Positions 1 to 7,759 of a stretch of DNA of 16,396 nt are shown here, piece after piece (position 1 is the stretch's first letter; the number at the start of each line of letters is the position of its first letter). The position numbers were made by a program, and so were the translations under genes. The stretch covers positions 1 to 16,396 of the forward strand of contig JAKCCP010000228.1 of the NCBI GenBank assembly GCA_021841985.1. Direction: 5' to 3'. Below the pieces are notes generated by a model. The model was not told the DNA's origin. It did not search any database and worked only from the letters and a program-made list of their open reading frames with translations. This DNA comes from Pseudomonadota bacterium. Its GTDB lineage: Bacteria; Pseudomonadota; Alphaproteobacteria; Acetobacterales; Acetobacteraceae.

Positions 1-30
1 GGACGCAGACGTAAGACATGGACACGTTAT

Positions 31-582
31 TCAGGGCGTGGCGCTGGCTTTCTTCACGGTCTTGCTCGCGGTCTTGCGGGTCGGAGCGACCGGGCACGGG
101 GTCAGGGTGGTCGGCTGCGGGATCGCCTGGGCGGAGGCGAAACCAGGCAGCGCCGTGCCGTCATGCAGCGCCAGGGCCTGATCAAACAAGCCGACATTAT
201 GGGCGCAGAACAGCGTGCCCTGTTGCTCGCCAATCTCGGATTCACTGTTGGCGAGCAACGTCGTGTACTGGTCGTGCTGCTGGCGCGCGCTTCGGCCATA
301 GGCACGCCCGAAATAGCCATCGAGGGCCTTTTCCTGGCGCACCAGGTCTGCACGGTAGCGGGTCACGAAATCGTTGTATTTTTCGCGCGCGTTGCAGGTC
401 AACGCGGTAACCATCAAGCGACTCTTGAGGGCCGCGACGTTGAAGGCGTTGAGATCGGCGGGACGGGCGCAGGCACCGGCTTCGGCGACATAGGGTATGA
501 GCAGTGCCGCGGCGAACGCCCCGGCGCGCAGCCGGCGCGTAAGACGGCCAAATCCTGACGGGCGTCCTGGTTCTCTGGGCAT
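31..582 (-). CDS. Conserved exported protein with four cysteines, function unknown
   Basis: This encodes a protein of about 183 residues. The ATG at 582 is preferred because GGAG lies six bases upstream; an in-frame GTG at 597 would add five residues but has no better ribosome site. The N-terminus is basic (GRLTRRLRAG) and is followed by a short hydrophobic stretch ending AEA|GA, which looks like a signal peptide cut near residue 35. The mature part is mostly helical and charged, with cysteines in CARPAD, TALTCNA, LFCAHN and TPCP, so two periplasmic disulfides are possible. The C-terminal 25 residues are Lys/Thr/Ala rich and probably disordered. From memory it resembles short exported hypothetical proteins seen in Acetobacteraceae, but I cannot name a family. 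It lies downstream of the ankyrin-like gene on the same strand with a 93-bp gap, so cotranscription is possible. Confidence 0.75.
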   Translation of the reverse strand: MPREPGRPSGFGRLTRRLRAGAFAAALLIPYVAEAGACARPADLNAFNVAALKSRLMVTALTCNAREKYNDFVTRYRADLVRQEKALDGYFGRAYGRSARQQHDQYTTLLANSESEIGEQQGTLFCAHNVGLFDQALALHDGTALPGFASAQAIPQPTTLTPCPVAPTRKTASKTVKKASATP

Positions 583-633
583 GCGGCACTCCAACACTCT
601 GGCCTTGTCATCCGCGCGATAGAGACACTTTCA

Positions 634-652
634 CCGCCCGGCAAGAGGGCGG
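634..652 (-). other. Short GC hairpin between the two exported-protein genes
   Basis: CCGCCC at 634-639 pairs with GGGCGG at 647-652 across a seven-base loop, in the gap downstream of the ankyrin-like gene and upstream of the four-cysteine protein gene. There is no clear U-tract on the minus strand, so it is a weak terminator or attenuator candidate at best. Confidence 0.2.
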
Positions 653-675
653 ATCGTGGATCGCGCGCGGCGCGC

Positions 676-1431
676 TCAGCGCGGCACGGAAAAACCGAGA
701 AAGCCCATCGCCAAATCCGGCGTGCCAGCGAAAGCAGTTGACCCAGCATCGCTGGCGGCGCTCGCGATGGGGACGCCGTGATAGGCGATCTGCTGCGCCG
801 CGACGATCCGCTGGCCGCCGGATAGCGGCTTGTCGCCGGGCTTCCCCGCCTTAGAGGCGCTGCGCGTGGGGACCGGCGGCGGTTGTGCGTCGCCTTCCGC
901 GGTATCGCTCGCTGCGCCGCGCATCGAGAGCAGCGTAAAGGTGATGGGGTTGCGGCCGAGATCGATCGAGAGTTCGAGCGGCGTCTCGCCCAGCACGTCG
1001 CGGGCGTCGAGCCGCGCGCCGCGCGCCAGGGCGTCGCGGGCCGCGGCGAGATCGCCGCGCTCGATGGCGTCGAACAGGGCGTCGTTGGGCGACATCTCGG
1101 CCGCCGGCCGCGAGGGCGGGGCAATGCTGTCGGTGGTCGAGACCGATCCCGGCAGAGCGGGCGCGAGTACCGGTTTGTCATCGGCGTTCGAGCCGGCCGG
1201 TCCACTGCCACTAGCGCCGGCACCGCCCATGCTCGGCGAACCACCGATCCCCGGTGTCGCGACCTGCGCCACGGCCAGCCCGGGAAGCCCCAGGGCGAGC
1301 GCCAGAACGGTGGGCAGGAACCGGACCGGTCTCGGCGCGCGGCGGCGACTGGACTTGGCGCCCAGGCCGGCCTTGGCGTCCAGGTTCGCGGAACGAGCGC
1401 CAGGGGAAGAAGTGCGGCGGGGCATCGTCAT
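676..1431 (-). CDS. Exported ankyrin-repeat-like protein
   Basis: This encodes a protein of about 251 residues starting at ATG 1431, preceded by GAGGGA at good spacing; a further in-frame ATG at 1446 lacks this. A long basic N-region (KSSRRRAPRPVRFLP) precedes a hydrophobic core (TVLALALGLPGLAVAQ), fitting a signal peptide cleaved around AVAQ. A low-complexity Gly/Ser/Pro linker follows. A section starting near NDALFDAIERGDLAAARDAL and continuing through GARLDARDVLGETPLELSIDLGRNP matches the ankyrin pattern (helix, helix, then the G-x-TPL turn). Only about two repeats are present. The rest is disordered, ending in a short hydrophobic tail (DLAMGFLGFSVPR). Ankyrin repeats mediate protein binding, and the partner is not evident. 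Its export to the periplasm is inferred from the signal peptide. Confidence 0.75.
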   Translation of the reverse strand: MTMPRRTSSPGARSANLDAKAGLGAKSSRRRAPRPVRFLPTVLALALGLPGLAVAQVATPGIGGSPSMGGAGASGSGPAGSNADDKPVLAPALPGSVSTTDSIAPPSRPAAEMSPNDALFDAIERGDLAAARDALARGARLDARDVLGETPLELSIDLGRNPITFTLLSMRGAASDTAEGDAQPPPVPTRSASKAGKPGDKPLSGGQRIVAAQQIAYHGVPIASAASDAGSTAFAGTPDLAMGFLGFSVPR

Positions 1432-1549
1432 GAAAATCCCTCGCATGCGTCAGAGGACGAAAACCTATTCAACTGCAAAAGAACCCCCTCCTCGGAACAT
1501 TGGTTTTCCCAACCGATTGCTGGGCACGAGGGCATTCTTTTTCAAACTC

Positions 1550-2203
1550 TCAGTTCAGCCACCAGAAGCCGACATTGAGATAGGCCGCATAGGCGGTCCA
1601 GAGCCCATAGGGCAGTAGGAATGTCATGGCAAGCCTATCGAGGCGCGCGAAGGCGCGGAGCGTGAATGCGATCAGCAAGAGCAGCACGGCGATGACGATG
1701 AGACCGGCGAGCGGGCTTTCGAGGCCAAAAAACGCCGGCGTCCAGAGCGCATTGCACAGCAACTGCCAGCCCCAGAGACGCAGCGCCGCCGCCCGCCGCG
1801 CCGGTGCCCGCGCGCTATCGCGCCAGATCCGCCAGGCGGCGATGCCGATCATCACATAGAGCACGGTCCAGACGATGGGAAAAACCCGATTGGGCGGCGT
1901 GCCGGGCGGACGGGTAAGGGAAGGGTACCAATCATGCACCGAAAGCTCGGTGATGGTCCCGGTGGCCCCGCCCACCAAGAGGCAAAGCCCGACAAACCCG
2001 ACCAAGGCAAACAGCAGCGACCACGGCGAGGAGGCGCCCGGGGACGTGCCACGTTCGGGAGAATTGATATTCTGGAAGACACCACCCTCCGCGTTGCGCG
2101 GCCTTGGCCGCAAATGGCACCGCTCGCTCAAGCGCGAGATTAGCGGCTTTCCTGCCGCCAGGCGATCACCACGACCGCCAGAATGATCGCCAGCGCCGCC
2201 CAT
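1550..2203 (-). CDS. tspO: TspO/MBR family tryptophan-rich sensory membrane protein
   Basis: The conserved part has about five membrane helices and the family signatures: DWYPSLTRPPGTPPNRVF, then IVWTVLYVMIGIAAW, then WQLLCNALWTPAFFGL, and a C-terminal LLPYGLWTAYAAYLN ending in WWLN. TspO proteins bind porphyrins and cholesterol-like ligands and affect tetrapyrrole handling or stress responses in the membrane. Family members are about 160 residues long; the only ATG in frame (2203) gives 217. The first helix starts near residue 61, so the N-terminal 55-60 residues look non-native, and the frame overlaps the last 64 bases of the upstream 693-aa gene. No ATG or GTG lies in frame nearer the domain; TTG at 2131 or 2113 are possible. 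A GGAGGGTG motif near 2085-2090 precedes a GTG in a different frame, so a frameshift or sequencing error is another explanation. The gene identity is secure; the start is not. Confidence 0.85.
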   Translation of the reverse strand: MGGAGDHSGGRGDRLAAGKPLISRLSERCHLRPRPRNAEGGVFQNINSPERGTSPGASSPWSLLFALVGFVGLCLLVGGATGTITELSVHDWYPSLTRPPGTPPNRVFPIVWTVLYVMIGIAAWRIWRDSARAPARRAAALRLWGWQLLCNALWTPAFFGLESPLAGLIVIAVLLLLIAFTLRAFARLDRLAMTFLLPYGLWTAYAAYLNVGFWWLN

Positions 2204-4221
2204 GCCGGCAAGAGGGGCAGAGCCGCGACCCCGGTCACGATATGGGCATCATTGCGGGTCAGGCCAATCCAATGTGCCCCCGACGATCGCGCTTCGGGCA
2301 TGGTGCGGCGCAGCGTCGGGGCGCCCTCGGGCACCAGCCAATGGATCCCGCCGCCGCTCGCCCGTACCAGCGGCGCGAGCTTGGTCGCGGTGGCGCGGAG
2401 ATCGGCCATTTCGATAGGATCGCCGCCACCCGCCGCGGCATAGGCCGTGCGGGAGCCATCGCCGATGCGCCAGACGCCGGGAAGCGTCGCCGGCAGGCTG
2501 GCGCGGTCCTCGCCCGGCGCCGCCGGGGTTAGCGTCACCGCCGTTTCATGCCCTTCGGGATCGGTCACCGTCACGGTCTCGGGGGGGTGCGCGGCGATGC
2601 TGCGGCTGGTGATTTCGAGCCGCCCCCCCGTGATGCGCGCCGCGAGCGCGTTTTCCTCGAGTTCCGGCTCCTTCATCAGCCAGTGCGCGACGCGCCGCAG
2701 CAATTCCGCCTGCGGCCCACCGCCCTGGTGGCCCCTCGACCAGAGCCAGATCTGATCGGAAAGCAGCATCGCGACGCGCCCCTTGCCGACATGATCGAGC
2801 AGCAGGAGCGGCTGGCCGTCCGGGGTTTGCATCACCACCTGGCCATGCACGTCGCTAACCGCGATATGGCGATACCAAGAGCCCCAGCTCGGGGGCGCGC
2901 CGTCGTGCCAGCCGGGGAGTTGGGCGGTGACCGGATGGCGCGCGCCGAGCGCGGTGATCTCGGGGCGGAAGGCGCCCTCGGCGACCGCGCCGTCGCCTTC
3001 TTGCGGCTGGGCCGGCAGGATATCGGCGAGCGGGGTGGCACTCAGGCTGCCGGGGCCGGCGAATTCCGGCCCGACGCTGAGCAAGAGCGCGCCACCACGG
3101 CGGACATAGTCGGCGATGTTGCGGAGATAGGCCGGAGGCAGAATGCCGCGATTCTGGAAGCGGTCGAGGATGATTAGGTCGAACTGGCTGATTTTCACCT
3201 GGAACAGCTCACGCACCGGAAAGGCGATCAGCGCCAGCTCATTGAGCGGCGTGAGGTCGTCCTTCTCGGGGGGGCGGAGAATGGTGAAATGTACCAGATC
3301 AACCGCCGGATCGGCCTTCAGGAGCCGCCGCCAGGTACGCTCCCCGGGATGCGGCTCGCCGGAGACGAGCAGCACGCGGAGCCGGTCGCGCACGCCGTTG
3401 ATGGTCACCACGGCGCGGCTATTGAGCGCGGTGACGGCGCCCGGCAAGGGATCGGCCTGCAGCTCGATCACCGTCGGGCCGGCCCGCGTGATCGGGATGC
3501 GCAGGGTATGGGGGGTGCCAATCGGAGCGGGTTCGCGGCGCGGTGGATCGCCGTCGCGACGCAGCGTGATCACGGTTTCGGCGGCCGGATGGGCGACCCC
3601 GAGATCGTCGATCTCAATGCGGAGCGTGACGTCGTGGCCGACGATGCCGTAGCTCGGGGCTTCGAGCACGCGCAGGCTGCGGTCGGTTTCCTCGCCGCGC
3701 GCGGGGATCAGCACATGGAGCGGCGCTTTCCCCCAATCCGGCCGGGTCGGGATGTCATGCACCTGGCCCGCGGTGATCGCGACGATGCCGGCGAGGCGAT
3801 CGCGCGGGATATCGGCCAGCGCGCGGCCGGCAGCGGCGAAAAGCTGCGTGCCGCCATGGCCGGTATCGGGCACGACGACGCTTTGCAGGGTGAGATCGCC
3901 CATCCCCCCCGCCGCAGCGGTAATCTCCCGCCGCGCCGCCTCGGCGACTGCCGCGCGGTCGCCGATCCGCATGACGGCACTTTGATCGATGACGAGAAGC
4001 GCGATATCGGCCAGCCCCTGGCGCGTCTCGCGCACCAGTGTCGGCCCGGCGAGCCAGAGCAGCAGCACCGCGAAGGCCAGGGCCCGCCAGCCCACGCCGC
4101 GCGCCCGCCGCCAGAGGGCCAGCGCAAGCACCAGCAGGGAGATCGCGGCGAGGGCCGCGAGCACGTCTAGCGAAACGAGAGGGGCGAAGCGCAGCGCGGC
4201 GAGGGTGTCATGGGTATTCAT
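2140..4221 (-). CDS. Large membrane protein with amidotransferase-like domain, last gene of the moxR operon core
   Basis: This 693-residue protein starts at ATG 4221, overlapping the stop of the DUF4159 gene by four bases. Two membrane helices lie at about residues 18-37 and 45-63. A von Willebrand A-like segment follows (DIALLVIDQSAVMRIGDRAAV, about 72-91); its metal-site motif reads DQSAV where DxSxS is expected, so metal binding is doubtful. The middle has Ig-like β-strand sequence, then a class I glutamine amidotransferase-like fold around residues 340-410 (LIILDRF, then YVRRGGALLLSVGPE). The elbow carries Ser-Val-Gly and no Cys, so it is probably not an active amidotransferase. A single helix closes the protein (about 668-688, then WRQESR). 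This arrangement is known from the moxR operon of Alphaproteobacteria, where the protein has no assigned biochemistry. It presumably sits in the inner membrane with its soluble part in one compartment, working with its operon partners. Confidence 0.85.
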   Translation of the reverse strand: MNTHDTLAALRFAPLVSLDVLAALAAISLLVLALALWRRARGVGWRALAFAVLLLWLAGPTLVRETRQGLADIALLVIDQSAVMRIGDRAAVAEAARREITAAAGGMGDLTLQSVVVPDTGHGGTQLFAAAGRALADIPRDRLAGIVAITAGQVHDIPTRPDWGKAPLHVLIPARGEETDRSLRVLEAPSYGIVGHDVTLRIEIDDLGVAHPAAETVITLRRDGDPPRREPAPIGTPHTLRIPITRAGPTVIELQADPLPGAVTALNSRAVVTINGVRDRLRVLLVSGEPHPGERTWRRLLKADPAVDLVHFTILRPPEKDDLTPLNELALIAFPVRELFQVKISQFDLIILDRFQNRGILPPAYLRNIADYVRRGGALLLSVGPEFAGPGSLSATPLADILPAQPQEGDGAVAEGAFRPEITALGARHPVTAQLPGWHDGAPPSWGSWYRHIAVSDVHGQVVMQTPDGQPLLLLDHVGKGRVAMLLSDQIWLWSRGHQGGGPQAELLRRVAHWLMKEPELEENALAARITGGRLEITSRSIAAHPPETVTVTDPEGHETAVTLTPAAPGEDRASLPATLPGVWRIGDGSRTAYAAAGGGDPIEMADLRATATKLAPLVRASGGGIHWLVPEGAPTLRRTMPEARSSGAHWIGLTRNDAHIVTGVAALPLLPAWAALAIILAVVVIAWRQESR

Positions 4222-6896
4222 TGTCCGAGCCGCTCCAGGATCGCCGGGACATGCACCTGATCGCCCTTATAATTGCCGGTCAGGGCATACATCACGAGAT
4301 TGACGCCGAACCGGTAGGCGAGCAGGCGCTGGCGGTCGCCGCCGGGGATGACGGCGTAGGGATGATGGCCTTCGTCATCGACCGCCCAGGCGGCGGCCCA
4401 GTCATTGGCGCCGATGATCACCGGGCTCACGCTGTCATTGCTGCGGTCCTGGTCGCGCTGCACCCAGACACTGGCGCCGTCATAGCGCCCGGGGAAATCG
4501 CGGAGCAGGAAAAACGTGCGCGCCAGCACATGATCGACGGTGAGCGGCGCGAGCGGCGGAATCGCGAGTTCCCGGCCGAGCCGGCGCAGCGCCGCCGCGC
4601 CACCCGGGTTGAAATCCGCCCCGGCCGCGGCATCGCGGGTGTCGATGAGGATGATCCCGCCATGGCTCATGTAATCGTTGAGCGCGTTCACCTCGGCCGG
4701 AGAGGGGCTCGGCGCGTCGGCGAGGATCGGCCAGTAGAGCAGCGGGTAGAAGCTCAGATCGTCCTCGCCGGGCTTGACCGCGGCCGGCGTCGCGAGCGCC
4801 GCCGCGGTGCGCTGGTTGACATAGTCCGAGAGCCCGGCAAGCCCGGCGCGGGAGACCTGATCGACCGTGCCATCCCCGGTGACCACGTAGGCCAGCCGTG
4901 TCTCGAGCGCCGGGTTGGGGCTCGCCGGCCATTCGGCATGAGCCGCGAGCGGGAGCGCAAGGAGGAGGGTGAAGCCTGCCAGCCGTGGCCGCAGCAAGCC
5001 GCGCAAGCCGAGCGAGACGATCAGATCGAGCGCCAGGAGCGCAAGGGCCATGCCGAGCAAAAGCGGCCCGAAATCGCGCGTCCGGCCGATCGCGGCGAGC
5101 GAGGCCTGCTGCGCTCCGGCGATCGGGGCGCTTGCCGCGAGCGGCGGCAGACCATCGGCGAGGTTGCGCGCTTCCCGTGCGTTCTCCGGTCCATAGAGCC
5201 CCGGCGGCGCCGCTGGCCCGGCCGGGGTGGTGGCGAGCGCGTTGGCGGGAAGGGCGCGGGCGGCGGGTGGCGGCGGGCCGAGCACGCCGAAGCCATCGAG
5301 GGTCTCGGCCGGGGCGAGCGGCGTCGCATCGGGGGTTGCCGCGACCCCGGCCGAGAGCTGCACGATGCGCCGCAGCATGTCCACGAAGAGGCCGGAGAGC
5401 GGCAGATTCGACCAATCGTCATTGGCGGTGACGTGGAACAGCACGATCCGCCCGGGCCCACGCGCCGCGCTGGTCACCAGCGGCGTGCCATCGGAGAGCG
5501 AGGCCCAGGTCTCGGAGGCAAGCCGCGCCGAGGGCTCGGCCAGAACCTGCCGCGCGATGCTGACCTCCGCCGGCGTCGGCAGGCCGGCGAAGGGAGAGTC
5601 CGGCGGGAAGGGCGCGAGATGGGCTGGCTTGTCCCACGACATCGCCCCCCCCAGCGTGCGATCGCCGAGCAGCAGCGGCACCGGGAGGAAGTCATCGGGA
5701 TGGGCGGCCAGGCGCGGGCCGGCAAAGCGCACCAGCACCCCACCCTGCGCGAGGAAACGCGCCACCCCCTCGGCCTCCACGCCCTCGCCGAGCGGCCGGT
5801 CGGCGAGGATCAGCACCGCCAGCTTGCTTGCCAGGAGGCGCGCGAGATCGCCTTCGCGGATTTCGGCGAAGGGCGCGAGCGCCCGGCGGAGATAATAGAG
5901 ATCGCCAATCAGCGGCGCATCGGCGGCGGTCGCATCGGCGGCGGCGAGCCCGACCGGGCGGCGCCGCCAGCGTTCATCAAGCAGCACCACGCCCCCCGCC
6001 GAGGCGGGGCCGACGAGCACCAACCGGGCGAGCTGGTTGCGCAGTTCGGGCGGCAAGGCGATCGCCCGCTCGGCCGTCGCGGCACCCGGCGCCCCACGCA
6101 GCTCGACCCGCGCCAAAGTCCGGCCATCGCCGGTCTCAGCCAGGATGGCGGCGCGGGGTATGGCACCGCCGGGGATTTGTGCCATGCGGGCGATCAGCGC
6201 CGCAGCGGTGACCCGCGGGGGCAGCAGCAGGCGGAGAGGGACCGGGGCACGCAACTCCAGCACATGGCCGGCGGCTTTGAGCGCGCCGGCGAAGGCGGGG
6301 TCGCCCCCGGTCGCAAGGCCATCGGCGAGATAGACGATGCCGACGTCGCGGATCGCCGCAAGCGCGCGGGCGCTCGCGTCGCGGTCGGGCGGCCAGGGCA
6401 GGGGCGCGAGGGCGGCCAGCCGGGCGCGCGCCTCGGCGACCGGGAGCGCCGGGCTGAGCCGGGGCGGGCTGCCATCGGCGCTGGGCGCGGTAGCGAGGAG
6501 CGCCACATCGCGGCCGGCGCGCGCCGCGCGATCGAGAATACCTTGTGCCGCTGCGATGCGGGCCGACCAGTCCGCCGCCGCCGCCCAGCCGTTATCGATC
6601 ACCAGCAAAACCGTGCCCTGCCCCGGCAGCGCGGAACCCGCCTCGCGGAGCGGCCCGGCAAGGCCAATGATCAGCAGCACGGCCGCGAGCAGGCGCAGAA
6701 CGAGCAGCCAGAGCGGCGTGCGGGCGCTGGTTTCCTCCTTGGTCGGCAAGCCGAGCAGCAGCCGGATCGCCGGGAAATTCTGCCGCCGCGGCGCCGGCGG
6801 CGTCACCCGCAGCAGCCACCACAGGAGCGGCAGGCCGGCCAGCGCCAGCAGCAACCAGGGCGAGGCGAAACCGAACGCGGCCACGCCACGCATCAA
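4218..6896 (-). CDS. BatA N-terminal / DUF4159 membrane protein of the moxR operon
   Basis: This is an 892-residue protein. The first 80 residues match the BatA N-terminal region: ASPWLLLALAGLPLLWWLLR, then PPAPRRQNFPAIRLL, then a helix in LWLLVLRLLAAVLLIIGLAGP. A von Willebrand A-like segment follows from about residue 95 (VLLVIDNGWAAAADW) and lacks the DxSxS metal site. A second predicted amidotransferase-like section contains ARFLAQGGVLVRFAG. Helices lie near 609-632 and 639-654. The last about 220 residues are DUF4159: TRLAYVVTGD, LLYWPIL, YMSHGGIILIDTRD, and the end RFGVNLVMYALTGNYKGDQVHVP. ATG 6896 overlaps the DUF58 stop by four bases; the next residue is also Met. It is an inner-membrane protein, probably a scaffold or partner for MoxR and DUF58. 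The family lacks a settled function. The fusion of a BatA-type N-terminus to DUF4159 is normal for this alphaproteobacterial cluster. Confidence 0.88.
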   Translation of the reverse strand: MMRGVAAFGFASPWLLLALAGLPLLWWLLRVTPPAPRRQNFPAIRLLLGLPTKEETSARTPLWLLVLRLLAAVLLIIGLAGPLREAGSALPGQGTVLLVIDNGWAAAADWSARIAAAQGILDRAARAGRDVALLATAPSADGSPPRLSPALPVAEARARLAALAPLPWPPDRDASARALAAIRDVGIVYLADGLATGGDPAFAGALKAAGHVLELRAPVPLRLLLPPRVTAAALIARMAQIPGGAIPRAAILAETGDGRTLARVELRGAPGAATAERAIALPPELRNQLARLVLVGPASAGGVVLLDERWRRRPVGLAAADATAADAPLIGDLYYLRRALAPFAEIREGDLARLLASKLAVLILADRPLGEGVEAEGVARFLAQGGVLVRFAGPRLAAHPDDFLPVPLLLGDRTLGGAMSWDKPAHLAPFPPDSPFAGLPTPAEVSIARQVLAEPSARLASETWASLSDGTPLVTSAARGPGRIVLFHVTANDDWSNLPLSGLFVDMLRRIVQLSAGVAATPDATPLAPAETLDGFGVLGPPPPAARALPANALATTPAGPAAPPGLYGPENAREARNLADGLPPLAASAPIAGAQQASLAAIGRTRDFGPLLLGMALALLALDLIVSLGLRGLLRPRLAGFTLLLALPLAAHAEWPASPNPALETRLAYVVTGDGTVDQVSRAGLAGLSDYVNQRTAAALATPAAVKPGEDDLSFYPLLYWPILADAPSPSPAEVNALNDYMSHGGIILIDTRDAAAGADFNPGGAAALRRLGRELAIPPLAPLTVDHVLARTFFLLRDFPGRYDGASVWVQRDQDRSNDSVSPVIIGANDWAAAWAVDDEGHHPYAVIPGGDRQRLLAYRFGVNLVMYALTGNYKGDQVHVPAILERLGQ

Positions 6897-7759
6897 GCGA
6901 GCGCCGTGTAGAGCGCGAGCAGCGCGGTCTCCGGCGGCTGATCGGTGGTGTGGCTGAAAAACCCGAACCGCGCCGCCCGCGCGAGATCGGCAATGCCCGT
7001 GATTTGCGCCGCGAGGCGGTGTTGATAGGCCTCGCGCACCGCCTCGACCCGGGGGATCAGGGCCGCCGGTTCGCCCTCCAGCCCAAGAAATCGTATCCGT
7101 CCGTCATAGGGCAGGGCGCGCTCGGCGGGGTCGAGGGTCTGCACCAGGAACCCGGCGACCGGGATGGCCGCGAGCCGGGTGATCATCGTCCGGATCTCGT
7201 CGAGGGGGGCGAGAAAATCGCCGAACATCACGATGCGGGCAAAGCGCGGCAAGGGAGCATCACCCGGCAGCGCGAGGTTGGCACTTCCCGAGGCGGGGGC
7301 GCGATCGAGGGCCTCGGCAAGACCGGCGAGGCCGGCGGCGCCGCCGGCAAGCGGGCCAGAGTCGAGCAAGCGCACCCGCTCGCCCGCCTTGAGCAACAGC
7401 GCGGCCAGCGCCAACAGCAGCAATTCGGCCCGCGCGCGCTTGTCGGAGAGGTTCCGCGCCGAGTGCCAGCGCATCGAGGCCGAGGCGTCGCGCCAGAGAA
7501 AACAAGTCTGCGCCGCCTCCCACTCAGTTTCGCGGACATAGACGCGGTGCGATTTCGCCGATTGCCGCCAGTCGATCCGGCTGCGCGGATCGCCCTCGGA
7601 GAACGGCCGGAACTGCCAGAAACTATCGCCCTGGCCGACCCGGCGGCGGCCATGCACGCCTTGGGCGACGGTGGCGGCGACGCGCTCGGCGGCAAGCAGC
7701 AGCGGCGGCAGCCGCGCGGCGAGCGCTTCCGCACGGCCGGTCGCGGCGGCCGCGCTCAT
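6893..7759 (-). CDS. DUF58 domain protein (von Willebrand A-like)
   Basis: This encodes 288 residues, starting at ATG 7759 that overlaps the moxR stop (4 bp). The DUF58 signature is clear at about residues 50-98: FRPFSEGDPRSRIDW, then RQSAKS, then VYVRETEWE, then WRDASASMRW. The DASAS at 91-95 is an intact metal-ion site (DxSxS), unlike the two larger partners downstream. The remaining part is a vWA-type α/β fold (RIVMFGDFLAPL, VAGFLVQTLDP). No membrane helix is visible, so it is cytoplasmic or peripheral. DUF58 proteins are the standard partner of MoxR AAA+ ATPases, thought to bind the ATPase and its clients. Its overlap with moxR on one side and the DUF4159 gene on the other supports co-translation and a shared complex. 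Exact function is not known. Confidence 0.92.
   Translation of the reverse strand: MSAAAATGRAEALAARLPPLLLAAERVAATVAQGVHGRRRVGQGDSFWQFRPFSEGDPRSRIDWRQSAKSHRVYVRETEWEAAQTCFLWRDASASMRWHSARNLSDKRARAELLLLALAALLLKAGERVRLLDSGPLAGGAAGLAGLAEALDRAPASGSANLALPGDAPLPRFARIVMFGDFLAPLDEIRTMITRLAAIPVAGFLVQTLDPAERALPYDGRIRFLGLEGEPAALIPRVEAVREAYQHRLAAQITGIADLARAARFGFFSHTTDQPPETALLALYTALA

Noticed and set aside
1300..1431. Possible Tat signal in the ankyrin-like protein
   Set aside because: The Arg-rich region does not show the SRRxFLK pattern, so an ordinary Sec signal is more likely.
1499..1517. Hairpin ATTGGTT/AACCGAT between tspO and the ankyrin-like gene
   Set aside because: It has a G-U pair and no U-tract, so a terminator cannot be supported.
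4038..6911. A 957-residue open frame on the plus strand opposite the DUF4159 gene
   Set aside because: It is rich in Arg, Gly and Glu with no domain or membrane pattern, a usual antisense shadow of a GC-rich gene; the minus-strand gene has clear family motifs and coupled neighbours.
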